Position numbers and translations under genes: made by a program
The notes under the pieces: model-generated
What the model saw: only the letters and a program-made list of their open reading frames with translations
What the model was told of the DNA's origin: nothing
Database searches by the model: none
Source of the DNA: Lepturacanthus savala
Lineage: Eukaryota > Chordata > Actinopteri > Scombriformes > Trichiuridae
DNA: 64,000 bases
Direction: 5' to 3'
Assembly (NCBI GenBank): GCA_030544235.1
Contig: CM060464.1
Span: 24,543,152-24,607,151, forward strand
Shown here: one piece after another, positions 10,453-23,351 of the stretch
Layout of the letters: each line of letters starts with the position of its first letter
Position numbering within the stretch: the first letter of the stretch is position 1

Positions 10453-10772
<320 letters not shown>

Positions 10773-11178
10773 CAGAGTGTTTTTGGTCTGGATGGAAAAG
10801 GCCACAGGGATGACATTTACTCCACTCTCCACAGCAGCACTACAAACACAGACAGTTTGAGCTTGTCAGACATCCAGTAGCTTCCATTTCTTTCCCTTCC
10901 ACAAAAGCCTGATATAGTGCATTCATTTTTTTCTAGTTTTACTTGTATTTTATTTTATTATTCCCAACATGGAGTAATGCACAAAGCACTGGATTTGTAT
11001 GGGCAGCTGGACTTGGCATTCAGAGAAGATACAACCACAGGTTTTAAGGTATTTTAAGGATGCCAGTAACCTTAAATGAGAGGATGTCCAAAGAGCTCCC
11101 TTGAGAGTGACTTTCTGCAGAGTTGGAGTAATATCAATTTCCCATCTATCTATCATTACAAAATTTAAAAGGTAATGG
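10773..11178. other. Unrecognised sequence
   Basis: No repeat or gene could be identified. Confidence 0.35.
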
Positions 11179-11411
11179 TAAAATGGGCCATCTCATCAGG
11201 TAAAATGGGTTTAGGTAGATTTGTCATGCCATGCTACTTACCATACACATTTCTGGTGCAGTCTAGTTTTGAAATATTCTCACCTACCATAGAAACTAAT
11301 GAAATCACCTGTTACTTGTCAAGCACAGCTATGTCAATAGTTCGAAATCTTTTGTAGTCATTGGCCCTAATTTCCAGACTCTCAAACCTTAAATGGCCCA
11401 TTTTACCTGAT
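11179..11411. repeat. Small inverted-repeat (fold-back) element
   Basis: TAAAATGGGCCA (11179-11190) and ATCAGGTAAAATGGG (11195-11209) on the left both recur in inverted form at 11391-11411 (TGGCCCATTTTACCTGAT). The element of about 230 bp has no coding potential. A small MITE is possible, but no target duplication was established. Confidence 0.45.
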
Positions 11412-11504
11412 ATTTTAGCCTATTTAGTAAAACTGTACTACATGACCACAAAGATCACAGATTAGTCTAAATGGTTGCATTTTGGATTACAATAGTTTCA
11501 CCAC

Positions 11505-11867
11505 CCCTCGTGATAGTAAACAGTACTAGTCCTATGTCTTTCAGGATTAATTTCAAGGTCCTTGTGCTCAATCTTCAGCAAGCAGTTGATCTCTGAGCTC
11601 CAGACTAACCTAAAAACTAAAGGTGACAGAGGCTTTGAATCTGTGGCTCCCAAACTCTGGAACATGCTCCCCCAGGACTTACGAAGCACTGCTTCCGTGA
11701 ACATTTTGAAGGGGCAACTAAAAACGTGCCTCTTCAAGCAGGCTTTTAGCTGGTCTTAAATGAGTGTTTTTACTGTTTTATATCTTTGTGACTGTATTCT
11801 TGTGTGTTTGTTTTATCAATGTGAAGCACTTTGTGCTACAAAATAAAGTTTGAATTACTTACTTAGT
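11505..11867 (+). mobile_element. 5'-truncated L2/CR1-type LINE, C-terminal end and 3' tail
   Basis: The frame ending at 11759 encodes TKGDRGFESVAPKLWNMLPQ followed by DLRSTASVNILKGQLKTCLF and KQAF. This is the conserved C-terminal end of L2-like LINE ORF2 proteins; the intact L2 at 34.5 kb shows the same layout (AAFSFYAPQIWNKLPETCRS). It is followed by AAGCACTTTGTGCTACAAAA and an AATAAAGTTTGAATTACTTA tail, the usual 3' end form. Everything upstream of the last 75 or so codons is absent, as expected for 5' truncation. The first part of the segment is shifted out of frame. Confidence 0.75.
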
Positions 11868-12638
11868 GATGGGCATAGCAGTAATTTTTAGTGTCTTGTA
11901 TCACTCGAATCAGTTTATTAACCATATTTTTTCAGTGAATCACTCAGTGCTTGACCCAAGGTCTCACCACATACTGTAGGTCATAATCCATAAGGGGGAC
12001 ATTTTGTCGCTCCTATTTTCAGGTGGCTGTAGTGTGTTTCTAATGTGTATCTCCAAGTATCTCCAAATGAAGTTATCAAGAATTTCCTAAGAGGTTCACT
12101 TTCCCTCTGCTTTTCCATTTACTCCACTCCAAGTGCAAGCTCTGCTGCAGCTTGAGATTTATGGACCTATATTGCAATTCAATGGTGGACTACTGAGCAA
12201 AAAAAAAAAACATGATGATGAATCAAGGGAATGCATTTACCACTAAAAAAGTACAGACTTCCACTACACCAAACTTTACCATAAAATTAGATGTTTTTTT
12301 GATTTTTTTATTTTTCCTAAATTTGAATCATGACCCAAACAGAACATCCTCTATCTTTCATAGATGAAGGGGAAGTTTGTTATCAGATGGTCACTTTGCA
12401 GCCTTTTTACTTCTTTGCTTAAAGTATCTCCTGGATGTTTTCTTTATGTGAAACTAGTAATGCAGCATCATAAATAAATCACAAAAACAGGCAGACTGAA
12501 TGATTGATCTTTAATTAAAAAGAACCACTCCCCTGTGGAACATCATGTGCATTTGGTTTTGAATTGATATCAACCTTTTGAAATCTATCTGTAAAAGAGA
12601 ATTTAACCCAGCGAACGGCAAAATCATTTAAACCCATA
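11868..12638. other. AT-rich sequence with a possible transposon end
   Basis: AGTGATGGGCATAGCAGTAA at 11865-11884 resembles a DNA-transposon terminus seen in fish (weak, from memory). Otherwise nothing was recognised. Confidence 0.3.
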
Positions 12639-12651
12639 ACTTTTAGTTTGT

Positions 12652-12982
12652 GCCTCACAGCAAGAAGGTCACAGATTCAAGACCTCCTTGGTCCTGGGTC
12701 TGGGACCTTTCTGTGTGGAGTTTGCATGTTCTCCCCGTGTCTGTGTGGGTTTTCACTGGGTACTCCAGCTTCCTCCCACAGTTCAAAAACATGCCCAGGT
12801 TAATTGGAGACTCTAAATTGCCAATAGGTGTGAGTGTGTGAGTGAATGGTGTGTGTGCCCCACGATTGGCTGGCGACCGTCTGGGATGTATCCCTGCCTC
12901 TCACCGTAACGTGCTGGGATAGGCTCCAGCAGACCCCTGTGACCCTAATGAGGAATAAGCAGGTATAGAAAATGACTGACTG
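12652..12982 (+). mobile_element. SINE-like retroelement with (GACT)n tail, copy 3, 5'-truncated
   Basis: A perfect 13-bp target duplication, ACTTTTAGTTTGT, lies at 12639-12651 and 12983-12995. The copy starts at GCCTCACAGCAAGAAGGTCA, so it lacks the tRNA-like head, and ends in GACTG. Truncation at the 5' end with a perfect duplication is a signature of target-primed reverse transcription. The body is otherwise very close to copy 2 (3920-4277). Confidence 0.88.
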
Positions 12983-12995
12983 ACTTTTAGTTTGT

Positions 12996-14735
12996 AAATT
13001 AAAATGCTATGATCTCCATATTGGGTGCTTTTTGCAGATCCAACCAAAACTCTTCTTAGTTTATCTTCGAAATAACAGTGAGGATTTCATCAGAGTGAGA
13101 TTCTCTAAATCCTGACTGAAAGTGGAATAAGATATTATTGTTTATGTTATTGGTGATCCCCTTATCTATTTTTATACCTTTCTCTCAATCACTCTTGATC
13201 TCTGTTGGATCCTTACCATGTTATATTGGCATATTTATCAGACTATATGAAACAATAATATCTCCTACATCTCTAATAAACCTGGCTTGAAAGTTATTCA
13301 TACCTGCAGCTTTACTAGTATTGAGTTCCTGAAGTCTCTTTAGGACCTATATAGGACCTAACTATCATACATATACACATATCATAAAAAGAAAAGGATC
13401 CCATCTAAATGCTGAATCGAGTAGTGGTCTCTGTGTCTGCTCCTCATTGAATACACCTAAGGGAACCTGGAGCTTAGTGACATGGTTTATAGCTACAGTA
13501 GTAAAATGGGTTTTTAAATATTCACCCTCTTCAGTTTTGTCTGAGGTAATTTTATCATTTATGTTCAAGCTGATCCTAGAAGACGTATTTATTTTTACAC
13601 TATTTTAACATTACTAATCAACTTTGTTATGCTTCATTACGTAAGATCTTATATTAGATAAAACTAGAGTCATCTTAGTTATTCCTAATTTATTTATAAG
13701 CAGAGTCTCTTAATCTAATGAGTTTAAAATAGCATAATTTATCTAAAGTCTCAGATCTCTGCTTTATTCTGATGGTTTTAAATAGGTCTATATTATTCAC
13801 ATCTTGAAAAATTTTTGATTTAAATAGATCCCAGGCTTTGCCAACATCGACACAATTCATAACTTCTGACCAGTGTGTGTGTGTGTGTTTCTTCCAGCAA
13901 GTCGTACAATTGTTTTATAAGGTCAACTAAATGTTCTATATAGTCTAACTCTTGTCTGTTAACCTGTTTCTTGTTTTACGATTATTATTTAAGGTCCTTC
14001 TATGGACAGGCTTTGGAAATAAACCGAAGCTATAAATATTGCAGTGGACATTTGCAACCATTTATGGTACTGCTGCAAGATGGTTGACAACTATGACAAA
14101 TTATTGGTGAAAATATATGTGGCTTCTACATTGCAACTAACCCAGATGATATGGACTTGTTGAAGTGATATATTTTCATTTGATAGATAACCAATTGTAT
14201 AAAGGTGTCCCTTCATTTACATGTATGTGAAGAGTATTTCCACCAAAAGCAGTTTGCCCTGTCCATTTTTCATGGAACGTCTGTGCACTTCTCTTTATTC
14301 TCTACAAACCAGCATGATGTGTCACAAAGGTTGATGTTATACTCTTGCAACGGTTGCATTTTAGAACATTTAGGACAGGCTGAACATGTCAAGGTTCAAG
14401 GTTCAATGTTGAAATTTGCGGCATATTCTGTGGCCGGGCTGGATGACGGAATGAGTGAGAGGAAGGCTGGAGGTTAGCTTAGGGCACTTGGTGGACACAA
14501 TGAGAATTGACAGCTGTGATAGAACAAACCATGTTAGTGAAGAACAGTAAAAACAGGTTTAATTGAGGAATTATGGCTGAATGCAATAGTCAGATGTGAC
14601 TCTGATATTAACTCAAAATACTGAGATTGTGCATGCAGAGGCTGTAAAAGTAAGGCATGAGGAAAAAGCTAACAGGAATGAAGTAGACAGCCGCACCTGT
14701 GCACCAATCAAATGCTGAACTATTAGATTAGATTT
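12996..14735. other. AT-rich sequence, nothing recognised
   Basis: No gene or known repeat family was recognised over about 1.7 kb. The longest open frame (90 codons at 14205-14477) has no identifiable motif. Confidence 0.4.
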
Positions 14736-14830
14736 TATTAGGATCCCTGTTAGCTGATGCAGAAAACATCAGCTACTCCTCTTCGGGTGCACACCAAACA
14801 CATGACAAAGAGGTTGAGAGACCTTCAATA
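14728..14830 (-). repeat. LINE 3' tail, minus orientation
   Basis: Read on the minus strand: GTAGCTGATGTTTTCTGCAT, then CAGCTAACAGGGATCCTAAT, ending AAAATCTAATCTAAT. The terminal short repeat after an AATAAAAT signal is typical of non-LTR retroelement tails. The family is not determined. Confidence 0.45.
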
Positions 14831-15160
14831 CATGACAACAACACAAAACGTATAAATCATGTTAAAAATACACATAAAATGGCTAACAACACAATAATTA
14901 ACACAAAACACATACAAATACATAAGAATGGCACTACGATTGGCAATATTTTCCCCAAATTCCAAATAAATATCTTATTGTTTAGAGCAATTATTGGCAA
15001 AAAATGACAAATGGTCAAAAGAACAAAAAAGATGCAATGTTTTCAGACATACAATGCAAAGAAAACAAGATCAAACTAATTTTAAAGCAACATAATGCAA
15101 ATGATTACACTTAAGAAGAGTTCAGAAATAAATATTTTGTGCAATAACCCTGCAACTCTG
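14831..15160. other. A-rich sequence next to the LINE tail
   Basis: Could be the degraded body of the same minus-oriented LINE, but no frame is recognisable. Confidence 0.3.
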
Positions 15161-15170
15161 CAATAAGTCA

Positions 15171-15456
15171 ATCTTCTGGGAACTTTCTGTGTGGAGTTTG
15201 CATGTGCTCTCCATGTCAGTGTGGATTTTCTCCGGGTTCTCCGGCTTTCTCTCACATTCCAAAGACATGCTGAGGTTAATAGGAGACACTAAATTGCTAG
15301 ACATGAGTGTGTGAGGGAATGGTGTGTGTGCCCCACAGTAGACTGGTGATCTGCCTGGGGTGTATCCCTGCCTCTCACCTGGAAGGCGCTAGGATTGGCT
15401 CCAGCAGACCCCTGTGAGCCTAGTGAAGAATAAGAGAGTATAGAATATGACTGACA
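15171..15456 (+). mobile_element. SINE-like retroelement with (GACT)n tail, copy 4, 5'-truncated
   Basis: Starts within the body (GGGAACTTTCTGTGTGGAGT) and ends GAATATGACTGACA. A probable target duplication is CAATAAGTCA (15161-15170) and CAATAAGACA (15457-15466), one mismatch. It is more diverged than copies 2 and 3. Confidence 0.8.
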
Positions 15457-15466
15457 CAATAAGACA

Positions 15467-18174
15467 TTTCATAAACAATAAGCAGTAGTGTGGAAATAAT
15501 GACCAATTGATATCTTTACCTTCCTGGTGATATGATCATGGATGGATTCCCATTCAACCACAGCTCAGTGGTGCACACTAACATCAAAGTCAACAGCCAT
15601 GAGGTGTTACTTTACCTGTTTTTTTTTTGTTTGTTTTTTATTTATTTATTTTTTTTTTGCAATATGCCCAGAAATGGAGTTTCATTCAAGCATAGCTCTA
15701 TACAACACTGCATGTTGTTTTGAATTTGTTTTGGATTTGTGTAGTTATTGATAAATGTTTATACAGAGAATAATTTTCAATTCAGTTACGCTTCATAAAA
15801 AAAATGAAAAAATGATGATTTTAACCTTTTATCATCCTTCAGTTGATCATGTATATTTGTTTATTAGCTCTAAATGTTCACTGAAGATGAAAAGAAAAAA
15901 AAAACCAAGCAAACAGAACAAAAAGGGAAGTACTTAAACAATTACATATGACTTTACAACCATCCATTATTTGCCACAACAATTAGTGTTTGGTTTGTCC
16001 ATTCTGGGCTTCTGTTCCATGTAGATATAAAGGACTCATTTTAAATGTATTTATTACATTGTTGAGTATTTATTCTATTTCTGCACAGTTTGTTCTGTGC
16101 AGATGCCATAAAATCTTACACACTTGTCCTTTAACAAGCTTGACAAAAATGGTTAACTCCTTAATGTTTGTAGTAGCTAAATATTGAATAAAATGTGACT
16201 TATGGATACCTATCTGGATAAAAAGTGTGGAAAGCATTGAGAAAAACAGGCTGTAATAGCCCATTGTTCCCTATTGTGTGATATGAACTAATGAAACACA
16301 ATTTGATGTGAAAAATTACAGTCACATGCTTGTTTCAAAATTTTACATTTGCACCTTAATGAGCCTTCACTCACTTGTTTGCTTGATATTATGTGAGAAA
16401 ACCTTGTTTGTTAATAGCACATTATTATACCTAAAATAGTAGCAGCTAAGCTTTCCTGTCACATAGTTTTGATGTGAATACATGCTTAAAAAAGGGGGCA
16501 TAAAAAGGCAGAAATAGTGCATAATAGCACAGAGAGAAGATTAGAATCTGGAAGTGAGGATATAACTGTAAGATATAATGTAACATATAGCTACCGTGGG
16601 TTATTCAGCACTTTCCAGCTAATTTGTTAACATTTACAAACAATAAAAAGAGGTGATCAGAGAGATAGCTGAAATAAGAGGAAATATAAGATCCTCCCTA
16701 TTAAACAGAGTTCTCATTATATCACCTTGAGATGTGACATGTGTACAACAGCGTCAACGTCTACTGTGACAGAAAATATTATTGTAAAAGTGGTTGAACC
16801 GAGTATTGGGGAACTTTTTCTATCAATGCATATTCATACAGTTCTTCAAATGCAGTTTAAATGCATCATAATACATCACATTGATGTGTACAATGGCGGA
16901 TGCAATGTGCGACCATTTTGCCAATGAATATTTTGCAAAAGCTATTGACTTAATTGTAACTACAACTAAAATCAAACACAATGACTAAAAGGCAGTTTTA
17001 ATTAAATGGAATTTTCATGTGAAAGACTAAGACTAAATTAAATATTGTTGGATGTAACACTGTGGCAAGACAACTCAATATTCCTACCTTTTTTACAGAA
17101 CAGTGAGGCAGAATAAAGGTGCAAAAATCACTCCTTGAACAGGAGAGAGATAGTGCTGTAAGGAAGGACTGTGTTCAACTGAGCGATGACAGAGCCCAGA
17201 TAATTACTGACTGACAGGAGCAGTCATCCAAGCAGGACAATCCCATTACCGATGTGCGCTCATATAACGAGTAAAGTTACCTGTGGATTTTCATTTCAGT
17301 GCCCATGTTAACAGGTCAGAGCAGCCACACAGCTGCTGTCTCAAGGAAGACTGCACCAGCACATCTTTAATAGAATGGAACTCTTGCCTATTGTTTTGTC
17401 AAAAAACAGGGAAAATGGTGATACTTATCATCCCAGCAACGACCACTTTATTTTCAATGTCTATGAAGAGACAGACATGGGGAAAACAAAATACCATAAA
17501 AATGTATCACACAAGTATCTGTCTCAAATTAAAAGCCCTTTTTAGTTTTTCTGTGAAAAAAAAATCTGCCATTATCAAAGGCAATTTAGGAATATCTCAC
17601 CCAGGAATAGTAAATATTGGATCTTTCATTGCATGTGCAAGTCACCTCTGGCTCTTATATATCATTTTTCAATACCATATCATTTAATTCTTTTTAACCA
17701 TTGCATGTGGTCCAAAGAAAATATCATGCTCTATTTGATTCCTTTAAATTTCCCATATCATGAACTTTTCTGGATTTTATTTACCGTTTTGATACTCCTA
17801 ACACTATATATTTGTGATTTTAACTTACATGAATTCAACTGCATATAGTTATACAGTGCATCTTACTGGAGCACCTAAAAAGCACAAGACATTTTTGTTT
17901 TGTTTTTTCCCATAAATATTCATTAGCTTCTCTTCTAATGGCTTTTTTTTATTTTCTTGAAAGACTGATGGTGTGATGGTGGGAGCAGGTGGGCCATGCT
18001 GCTAGATCCAGACTGTGTATATTTCTATCTTTTCAAAGTGTTGCATGATGCTGTCTTAATACAGCCCACTAGACCTTATCTAGAGTAAAACAAAACTCCA
18101 TTTAAGTGGCTATTTGCATGATATGGGACATTTAAAATCAAATGACTCATCAGTACATTTTAACCCTATGCTGT
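15467..18174. other. AT-rich sequence, nothing recognised
   Basis: About 2.7 kb without a recognisable gene or repeat family. Open frames up to 134 codons (17283-17687) show no motif and no splice support. Confidence 0.4.
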
Positions 18175-18800
18175 TCTCTCCACCTGTTGGCCATCTAGTG
18201 GGCCAATGCCAAGAGATGCCATGAGACATATTGTTGAGCATATCGAGTGTCCAGTTTACATCATTTTAATTGGAAAGTATTCATTATGACTGCTGTTGTT
18301 GTCGTGGGTTGCAGAGAAACAGTCTACTTTGAAAGTAATCATCTTGTCAGTCTCTTGGCTCTATTTGCAGAGTCATTGCATTTGCAAATGAGGCGTCTCT
18401 TTAAGGGCAACATTCGCAGTTATGTATTTTATCAAGCAAACAGCAGAAAATAAGCATCTACATAAAGACCATCAAATCCCAGTTAGAGGTAATTTCTTTG
18501 TTTGGGTTTGATGGAACGCAGGCACGGCAGGGCATACAGATGCCTTTATTACCATTCCATGTCTTTCACCTGCAAACTGTCTCGTTCAAAGGCAGCTAAT
18601 GTCACTCCGGCAGTGCTATGTTATTACAATCACTGGGGGGAGGAAAGGGAGGTGAAAATGACAATAACATTGCTCTCTGTAATAATATTCCGCCTTGTGC
18701 AGCTGTCACCAATAACACAGCCAAGAAGAAGGTCTGCCTGCTCATGCATGCTTGGATTTGACTGTATGTTTAATAAACCTGTGGCACCGCACAGCCAATG
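18175..18800. promoter_or_regulatory. Candidate conserved non-coding element with a CTCF-core-like site
   Basis: The stretch is less AT-biased and less repetitive than its surroundings. GCCATCTAGTGG at 18190-18201 is, on the minus strand, CCACTAGATGGC, an exact fit to the published CTCF core form CCASYAGRKGGC. An ATTTGCAAAT palindrome, which fits an octamer/POU-type site, lies at 18380-18389. No coding frame is credible. Conservation cannot be seen from one sequence, so the regulatory role is inference. Confidence 0.3.
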
Positions 18801-20758
18801 GCAAAGGTAAAAGGAAAGAAGAAGAGGAAGGTGGTTAGATATAGAAACGAAATGAGCACTTTGGCTAAAACAGCTCTAGATTACCCACTAAAGGAGATGA
18901 CATACTAGAATTGCAGAAAAAAAGCTGCAGGGGTCCTGTGTTATATATATTATAAGTATTATAATATGCTCCAACATGCTTCCGGCTATTTATTTGTTTA
19001 AGTGTCTGAAGCTGACAGTCTTACAATTCTTTCAATGGTTATCTTTGCCTCTCTCTGTGTAGTTTTACTCAAAATGCATGCTGCAGCATTTTAAAACTCT
19101 TCCAGTTATCAAAGCATCTTTATCAACATGTTGTATTCTCAGAAATTGTTGCACATTTGGACCTCCAATGTGACCTTGTTAAAACCTGAAAAAAATGCAG
19201 GTCTACAAGGTCCAGTTTTCTCCAAACAGGGAGTGAGGACTCTGAATTTAAGAGAAAGTAACATTTCAAACATACAAGGTTAAGCAGGGAAAAAAGACAC
19301 ATACATACATATAATTATTTCATCTATCAATTATTCTAGTGATCTGTACACTTTTCAAGGATATTTCAAGATGGACTGCACTCATCGCCATCCATCAACT
19401 ACTCTGTTGCCTTTGCTGAAACTGATGGTTTAATGAGTAATAATGCATATAATGCACAACTTCATTCTTATTATGCAGCTAAAACCTACTGACCATGTCC
19501 TGTTCACTAAACCGTGCAGACTCCTGAGATATTTCCATGTTTCTAAATTCGACAGCAAAGTAGGTAATAATCTGACTTATCAGGTATTAGGTAAAAAGAC
19601 TTATCCACTGCTGGAATAACACACAGTAAGCAGTAACATCTTTTGTGATGAGGTTGAACTAAACTTGCAAACTGAAATAATATACTTCCATAACAAAACA
19701 ACAAATTGGAAATTTATCACTTCATAATCTCAGAGAATACTACATGTTTTCGCTCATGAATTTACAACACTGTTTTTTAATATTAGCCCTCCCTCATTGG
19801 CCTTAATACTAATGAAAAAATAACACTAATGCAATAATGTTGTTTTATTTAATGTTGATATTGACCAGTTCCATATACAGTAAAACAATCATCCTCAAAG
19901 TCTGACTGAACTAGTACTGACTCCAGACTGAGCAAATTATACGTCTTTATAATTCTCCACTTTCTCTACGACAAGGTCTTCTTTTTTTATTTGCAATCTG
20001 TCTATTGATATTTTCAAAGTAGAATAGATGGACAATACAACAACATTGGCCATGTTGGCCAAAGGAATAGTAAAATAGCAACAGTGCAAGTCGTAGTCAA
20101 GATCAAAACCATAGACAACCACAACAAGACCAAGAAAAATGCTGTAGATCAAAAGTAAAATCTGACTATTAAGCAAAATGTTCATTAAACAGAAGCCAAA
20201 ATATTAAAAATAACAATACAACACAGAACAAAAAGGACTGGAGCTCCAGACAAACAGAAGAAAGGGGAGGGAGGCTCAGCCAACGCTGAATGGGCCCTCA
20301 AAGACAACTTTTCACACACAACAAGTTTTAACAAAAAAGGATAAACTAAGTGCGTAATGGCATTAATTATTTAAATCTCTAGACAAGTTCTGTCAGCATC
20401 TAATGTTATTTAATATTCTATGTTCTTCTACATATACAAAACATAATCTATTATGCACACAGTCCATCCATACAGTGTTTATCATGTGGCTGGCAGTGTT
20501 CTGTGCAAGCAGAAAAAAAGATTTTTTAAAAAAGCTGCCAATCACAAATTAGGTCATCGAAGCACGGAATTGACTTTTTTGATGTAAAGTTGTGGTTTCT
20601 TGTCGTATTAAATAGTTTGAATGGACAGAGACACACACACAAATAGATAATATAGACTCATAGATAATGATCATGAGAGAGCGATTATTCTCATACTAAA
20701 TCAAGAAGATTAATTGCTTAAATGGGTGTTTAATTTTATTGCTTGTGAAAAGTAGAAT
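18801..20758. other. AT-rich sequence, nothing recognised
   Basis: No gene or named repeat identified. The minus-strand 82-codon frame at 19937-20185 has hydrophobic runs but no recognisable family and is probably chance. Confidence 0.4.
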
Positions 20759-20768
20759 CCAATCTCAT

Positions 20769-21102
20769 CTCATCTTCTATACCTGCTTATTCCTCATTAG
20801 GGTCACATGGTCTGCTGGAGCCAATCCCAGTGCATTACGGTGAGAGGCAGGGATACACCCCAGATGGTCGCCAGCCAATCGTGGGGCACACACACCATTC
20901 ACTCACACACTCACACCTGTGGGCAATTTAGAGACTGCAATCAACCTCAGCATGTTTTTGGACTGTGGGAGGAAGCCGGAGTACCTGGTGAAAACCAACG
21001 GACACGGAGAGAACATGCAAACTCCACACAGAAAGGTTCCTGTGACCTTCTTGCTGTGAGGCAACAGCACTAACCCCTGCTCCACCGTGTCGCCCCCAGA
21101 AA
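20769..21102 (-). mobile_element. SINE-like retroelement with (GACT)n tail, copy 5, minus, near full length
   Basis: A 10-bp target duplication, CCAATCTCAT, lies at 20759-20768 and 21103-21112. On the minus strand the head reads GGGGGCGACACGGTGGAGCA followed by GGGGTTAGTGCTGTTGCCTC, close to copy 2. About 25 bases that carry the B-box-like segment in copy 2 are missing. The tail lacks the GACT units. Confidence 0.85.
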
Positions 21103-21112
21103 CCAATCTCAT

Positions 21113-21499
21113 TTGATTTATTTAATTTCCATTTATTTTTTTATTACGAGAGGTCAGTGAATATTAATGAACTTTCTGCACAAGTACATGATGCTGACTT
21201 TTTAAATAGAGATCTTATAAGATTTAGTTGATCGCCTGGAGGCTTAAAAATGCAACAATTGTTCCCAGGACAAAAAATGTGCACCCAACTGTTTTAACAG
21301 ACACAAGCACTTCTTCTGTTGTTATATATCCAGCAGATATGGTGCTTCAACAGTTCTGAGGCACATAAATGCATATCAAAGCATCTTATTTAGAATCTAT
21401 GCAAAGAGTGATTTCCGTGCACTGAAGAATATTCTCCATGTAACTGAAATTACTTAGAGGAAGCCCTTTTTTTTAAGAAGAACCAAAGTTTGACCTGCT
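21113..21499. other. Unrecognised sequence
   Basis: Nothing supported. Confidence 0.35.
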
Positions 21500-21630
21500 G
21501 GTATTGAGCAGCTCAACAGGATCAGTTGAGGGCATCTCAGTGGCTGGTCTAGGGATTGAACCAACAACCTTCTAGTAACAAAGGCTCTTCTTTAACATTT
21601 AGGTCAACAAAGGGCCTGTCCAGAAGCTTT
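21500..21630 (-). repeat. tRNA-derived SINE fragment, minus orientation
   Basis: On the minus strand: ACTAGAAGGTTGTTGGTTCA followed by ATCCCTAGACCAGCCACTGA and GATGCCCTCAAC. The B-box-like GGTTCAATCCC and the downstream context are typical of tRNA-head SINEs in fish. The A-box half is decayed. Confidence 0.5.
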
Positions 21631-23090
21631 ACTGTCTTTAATAAGCAGGCCTTTGTCTTTTAAAAAATGTTCTTTGTGGACCTTTAAAATTAGTTTTTGA
21701 GTACCCCTGCCGTAAACTGTATGTATCAGGCTGAATTTGTGAGCTCAACTGACAATAGCTATGAAATAATAATGAAGGAAATCCTGACAAAGGTTTTAGA
21801 AGTGAGAGCAATTGAAGTAAAATAAAAAAGTCACTACCTCATTTCTGATGAGAATGATGTGCGCAACAAAGTGGAAACACCATTTACAACAATGGGAAGG
21901 AATAAACAGCCTCAACAGAGCACCGTTTCACCCATGAGATTAGGGAGTAATAAAATTACCATATTGACTGCTCTGTTTGCATATTGTGCATTGTGTGTAT
22001 GTGTGTGACTGTGTTTTTTCACTTCTTTGAATAATGATTCAGCAACATCTGTGTTTTATATCAATTGTTTCATAAAATGGTGCTAATTGGGGAAGGTGTC
22101 CAGGTGTGCGGACCAAGAGGTGGTGAACCTATCCACGTAGGTTTCATTCATCAGGAAGTTGTTAGTATTTTCCCTGACAAGCTACCTATCACACCCCAGA
22201 ATTAATGGCACAGTTAATTCCACGATCTTTTATGCCTGCAATATAATAAATGTATGCAAGCCAAGACTAAGTGAAGATTCATTGATTGAGAATTTGGGTA
22301 ACATGGATAAAGAGTCACAAGTTGTACCTAGGGAGGAAGTCACTCCAGAGACAGACATCTTGAGTTGAAGTAGTAGTGTTTGTTGAAGAGGCATTGAGTT
22401 TGCAACAGAAAAGTGTAAAGACCAAGATCAAAAACTGTTTTGCAATGCAGTTTGCCAAAGTATGGATTCATTGCAGAGTGGAAGATCTACAGTTCAAATA
22501 CCAACACAAGTTCAATGTAATTGCTTAGGGGTAGAGTGGAAATGAGGTCCACAATGAGGTGGAGAAAAAAAAGTTTTTGGTGTTCACAAAAGAACTCTAC
22601 ACTCATATCAGAAGTGGGATGATAATTGCCAAGACCTTCAGAAAAAAATAAAGGAAAAACTGTGCAGCCACTATTGGAAACATGTATTTATTTATTTTTT
22701 TTTTCAAATGGAGATACAAGGCATCATTACAGGAGGAAGAAGAGTAGGAAGTCAAGGGGTATATTTTGACTTCATCAATAAGGCCATGTTTAAGGACCCA
22801 GGTCCACCTCAGAAAGCAAATTATTCTACCAGCAGACCAGATTCACAAATGAGAAATCAAAGATACAACAAGGAATCACAAAAAGCCCCAAGCCAAAAGC
22901 AGAAAAGACAAACGGCTCAAAGAGCACACAGACTCATCTGCAAACGAGAGAACAGTTCACACTGACCACTGATCATCTGGCAAAATGCAGAGTATGAATG
23001 GGAGGTATGATTATCAGTAAAAAACATGTCATGTTCATTTATCCTTGTACTAAGATAACTCAGATGAGAAGTAGTAGGAAGTCAGCCCAA
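21631..23090. other. Unrecognised sequence
   Basis: About 1.4 kb with no identifiable gene. Open frames at 22159-22368 and 22708-22965 have no recognisable domain. Confidence 0.35.
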
Positions 23091-23161
23091 GGGGGATGTA
23101 GCTCAGTGGTAGAGTGCATGCTGCGCATGCATGAGGTCCTGGGTTGCATCTCCAGTGGGAT
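23091..23161 (+). pseudogene. tRNA-Ala(CGC)-like pseudogene or SINE head
   Basis: The order of parts fits a tRNA-Ala: acceptor start GGGGGATG, TA, D arm GCTCAGTGGTAGAGT, anticodon arm CATGC-TGCGCAT-GCATG (anticodon CGC), variable AGGTC, and T arm CTGGG-TTGCATC-TCCAG. The anticodon and T stems pair well. The 3' acceptor strand (TGGGATA) does not pair with the 5' strand, and the T loop TTGCATC departs from TTCRANY. It is therefore a degenerate copy rather than a working tRNA. Box A (TAGCTCAGTGGTAGAG) is near perfect. Confidence 0.7.
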
Positions 23162-23193
23162 AATTATGGGACAGGAAGAGGCCTCAGACACAG

Positions 23194-23351
23194 TGTCAAT
23201 GCTAGCTATGTTGTCAATTGATGCGAAACAACTTCTGACCACAATTATTGTGTTAATTTAACATAGAAACCAATGAGTAAAGCGTAGTATTACCTTAAAT
23301 GACTCCATGCTGTCTCCATGTACTGCTCATGGTACAGCGTGTCTTAAGAGG
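23194..23351. repeat. Right half of piggyBac-like short element, copy 2
   Basis: Shares about 155 bases with 6606-6764, for example CAATTATTGTGTTA followed by ACATAGAAACCAATGA. It ends with GTCTTAAGAGG at 23341-23351, which is the inverse of the left end of copy 1 (CCTCTTAAGAC). The left half was not found. The tRNA-Ala-like sequence lies just upstream, where the left half would be. Confidence 0.5.

Noticed and set aside
17283..17687. 134-codon plus-strand frame
   Set aside because: No recognisable domain, no promoter or splice context; length is compatible with chance in a 64 kb window.
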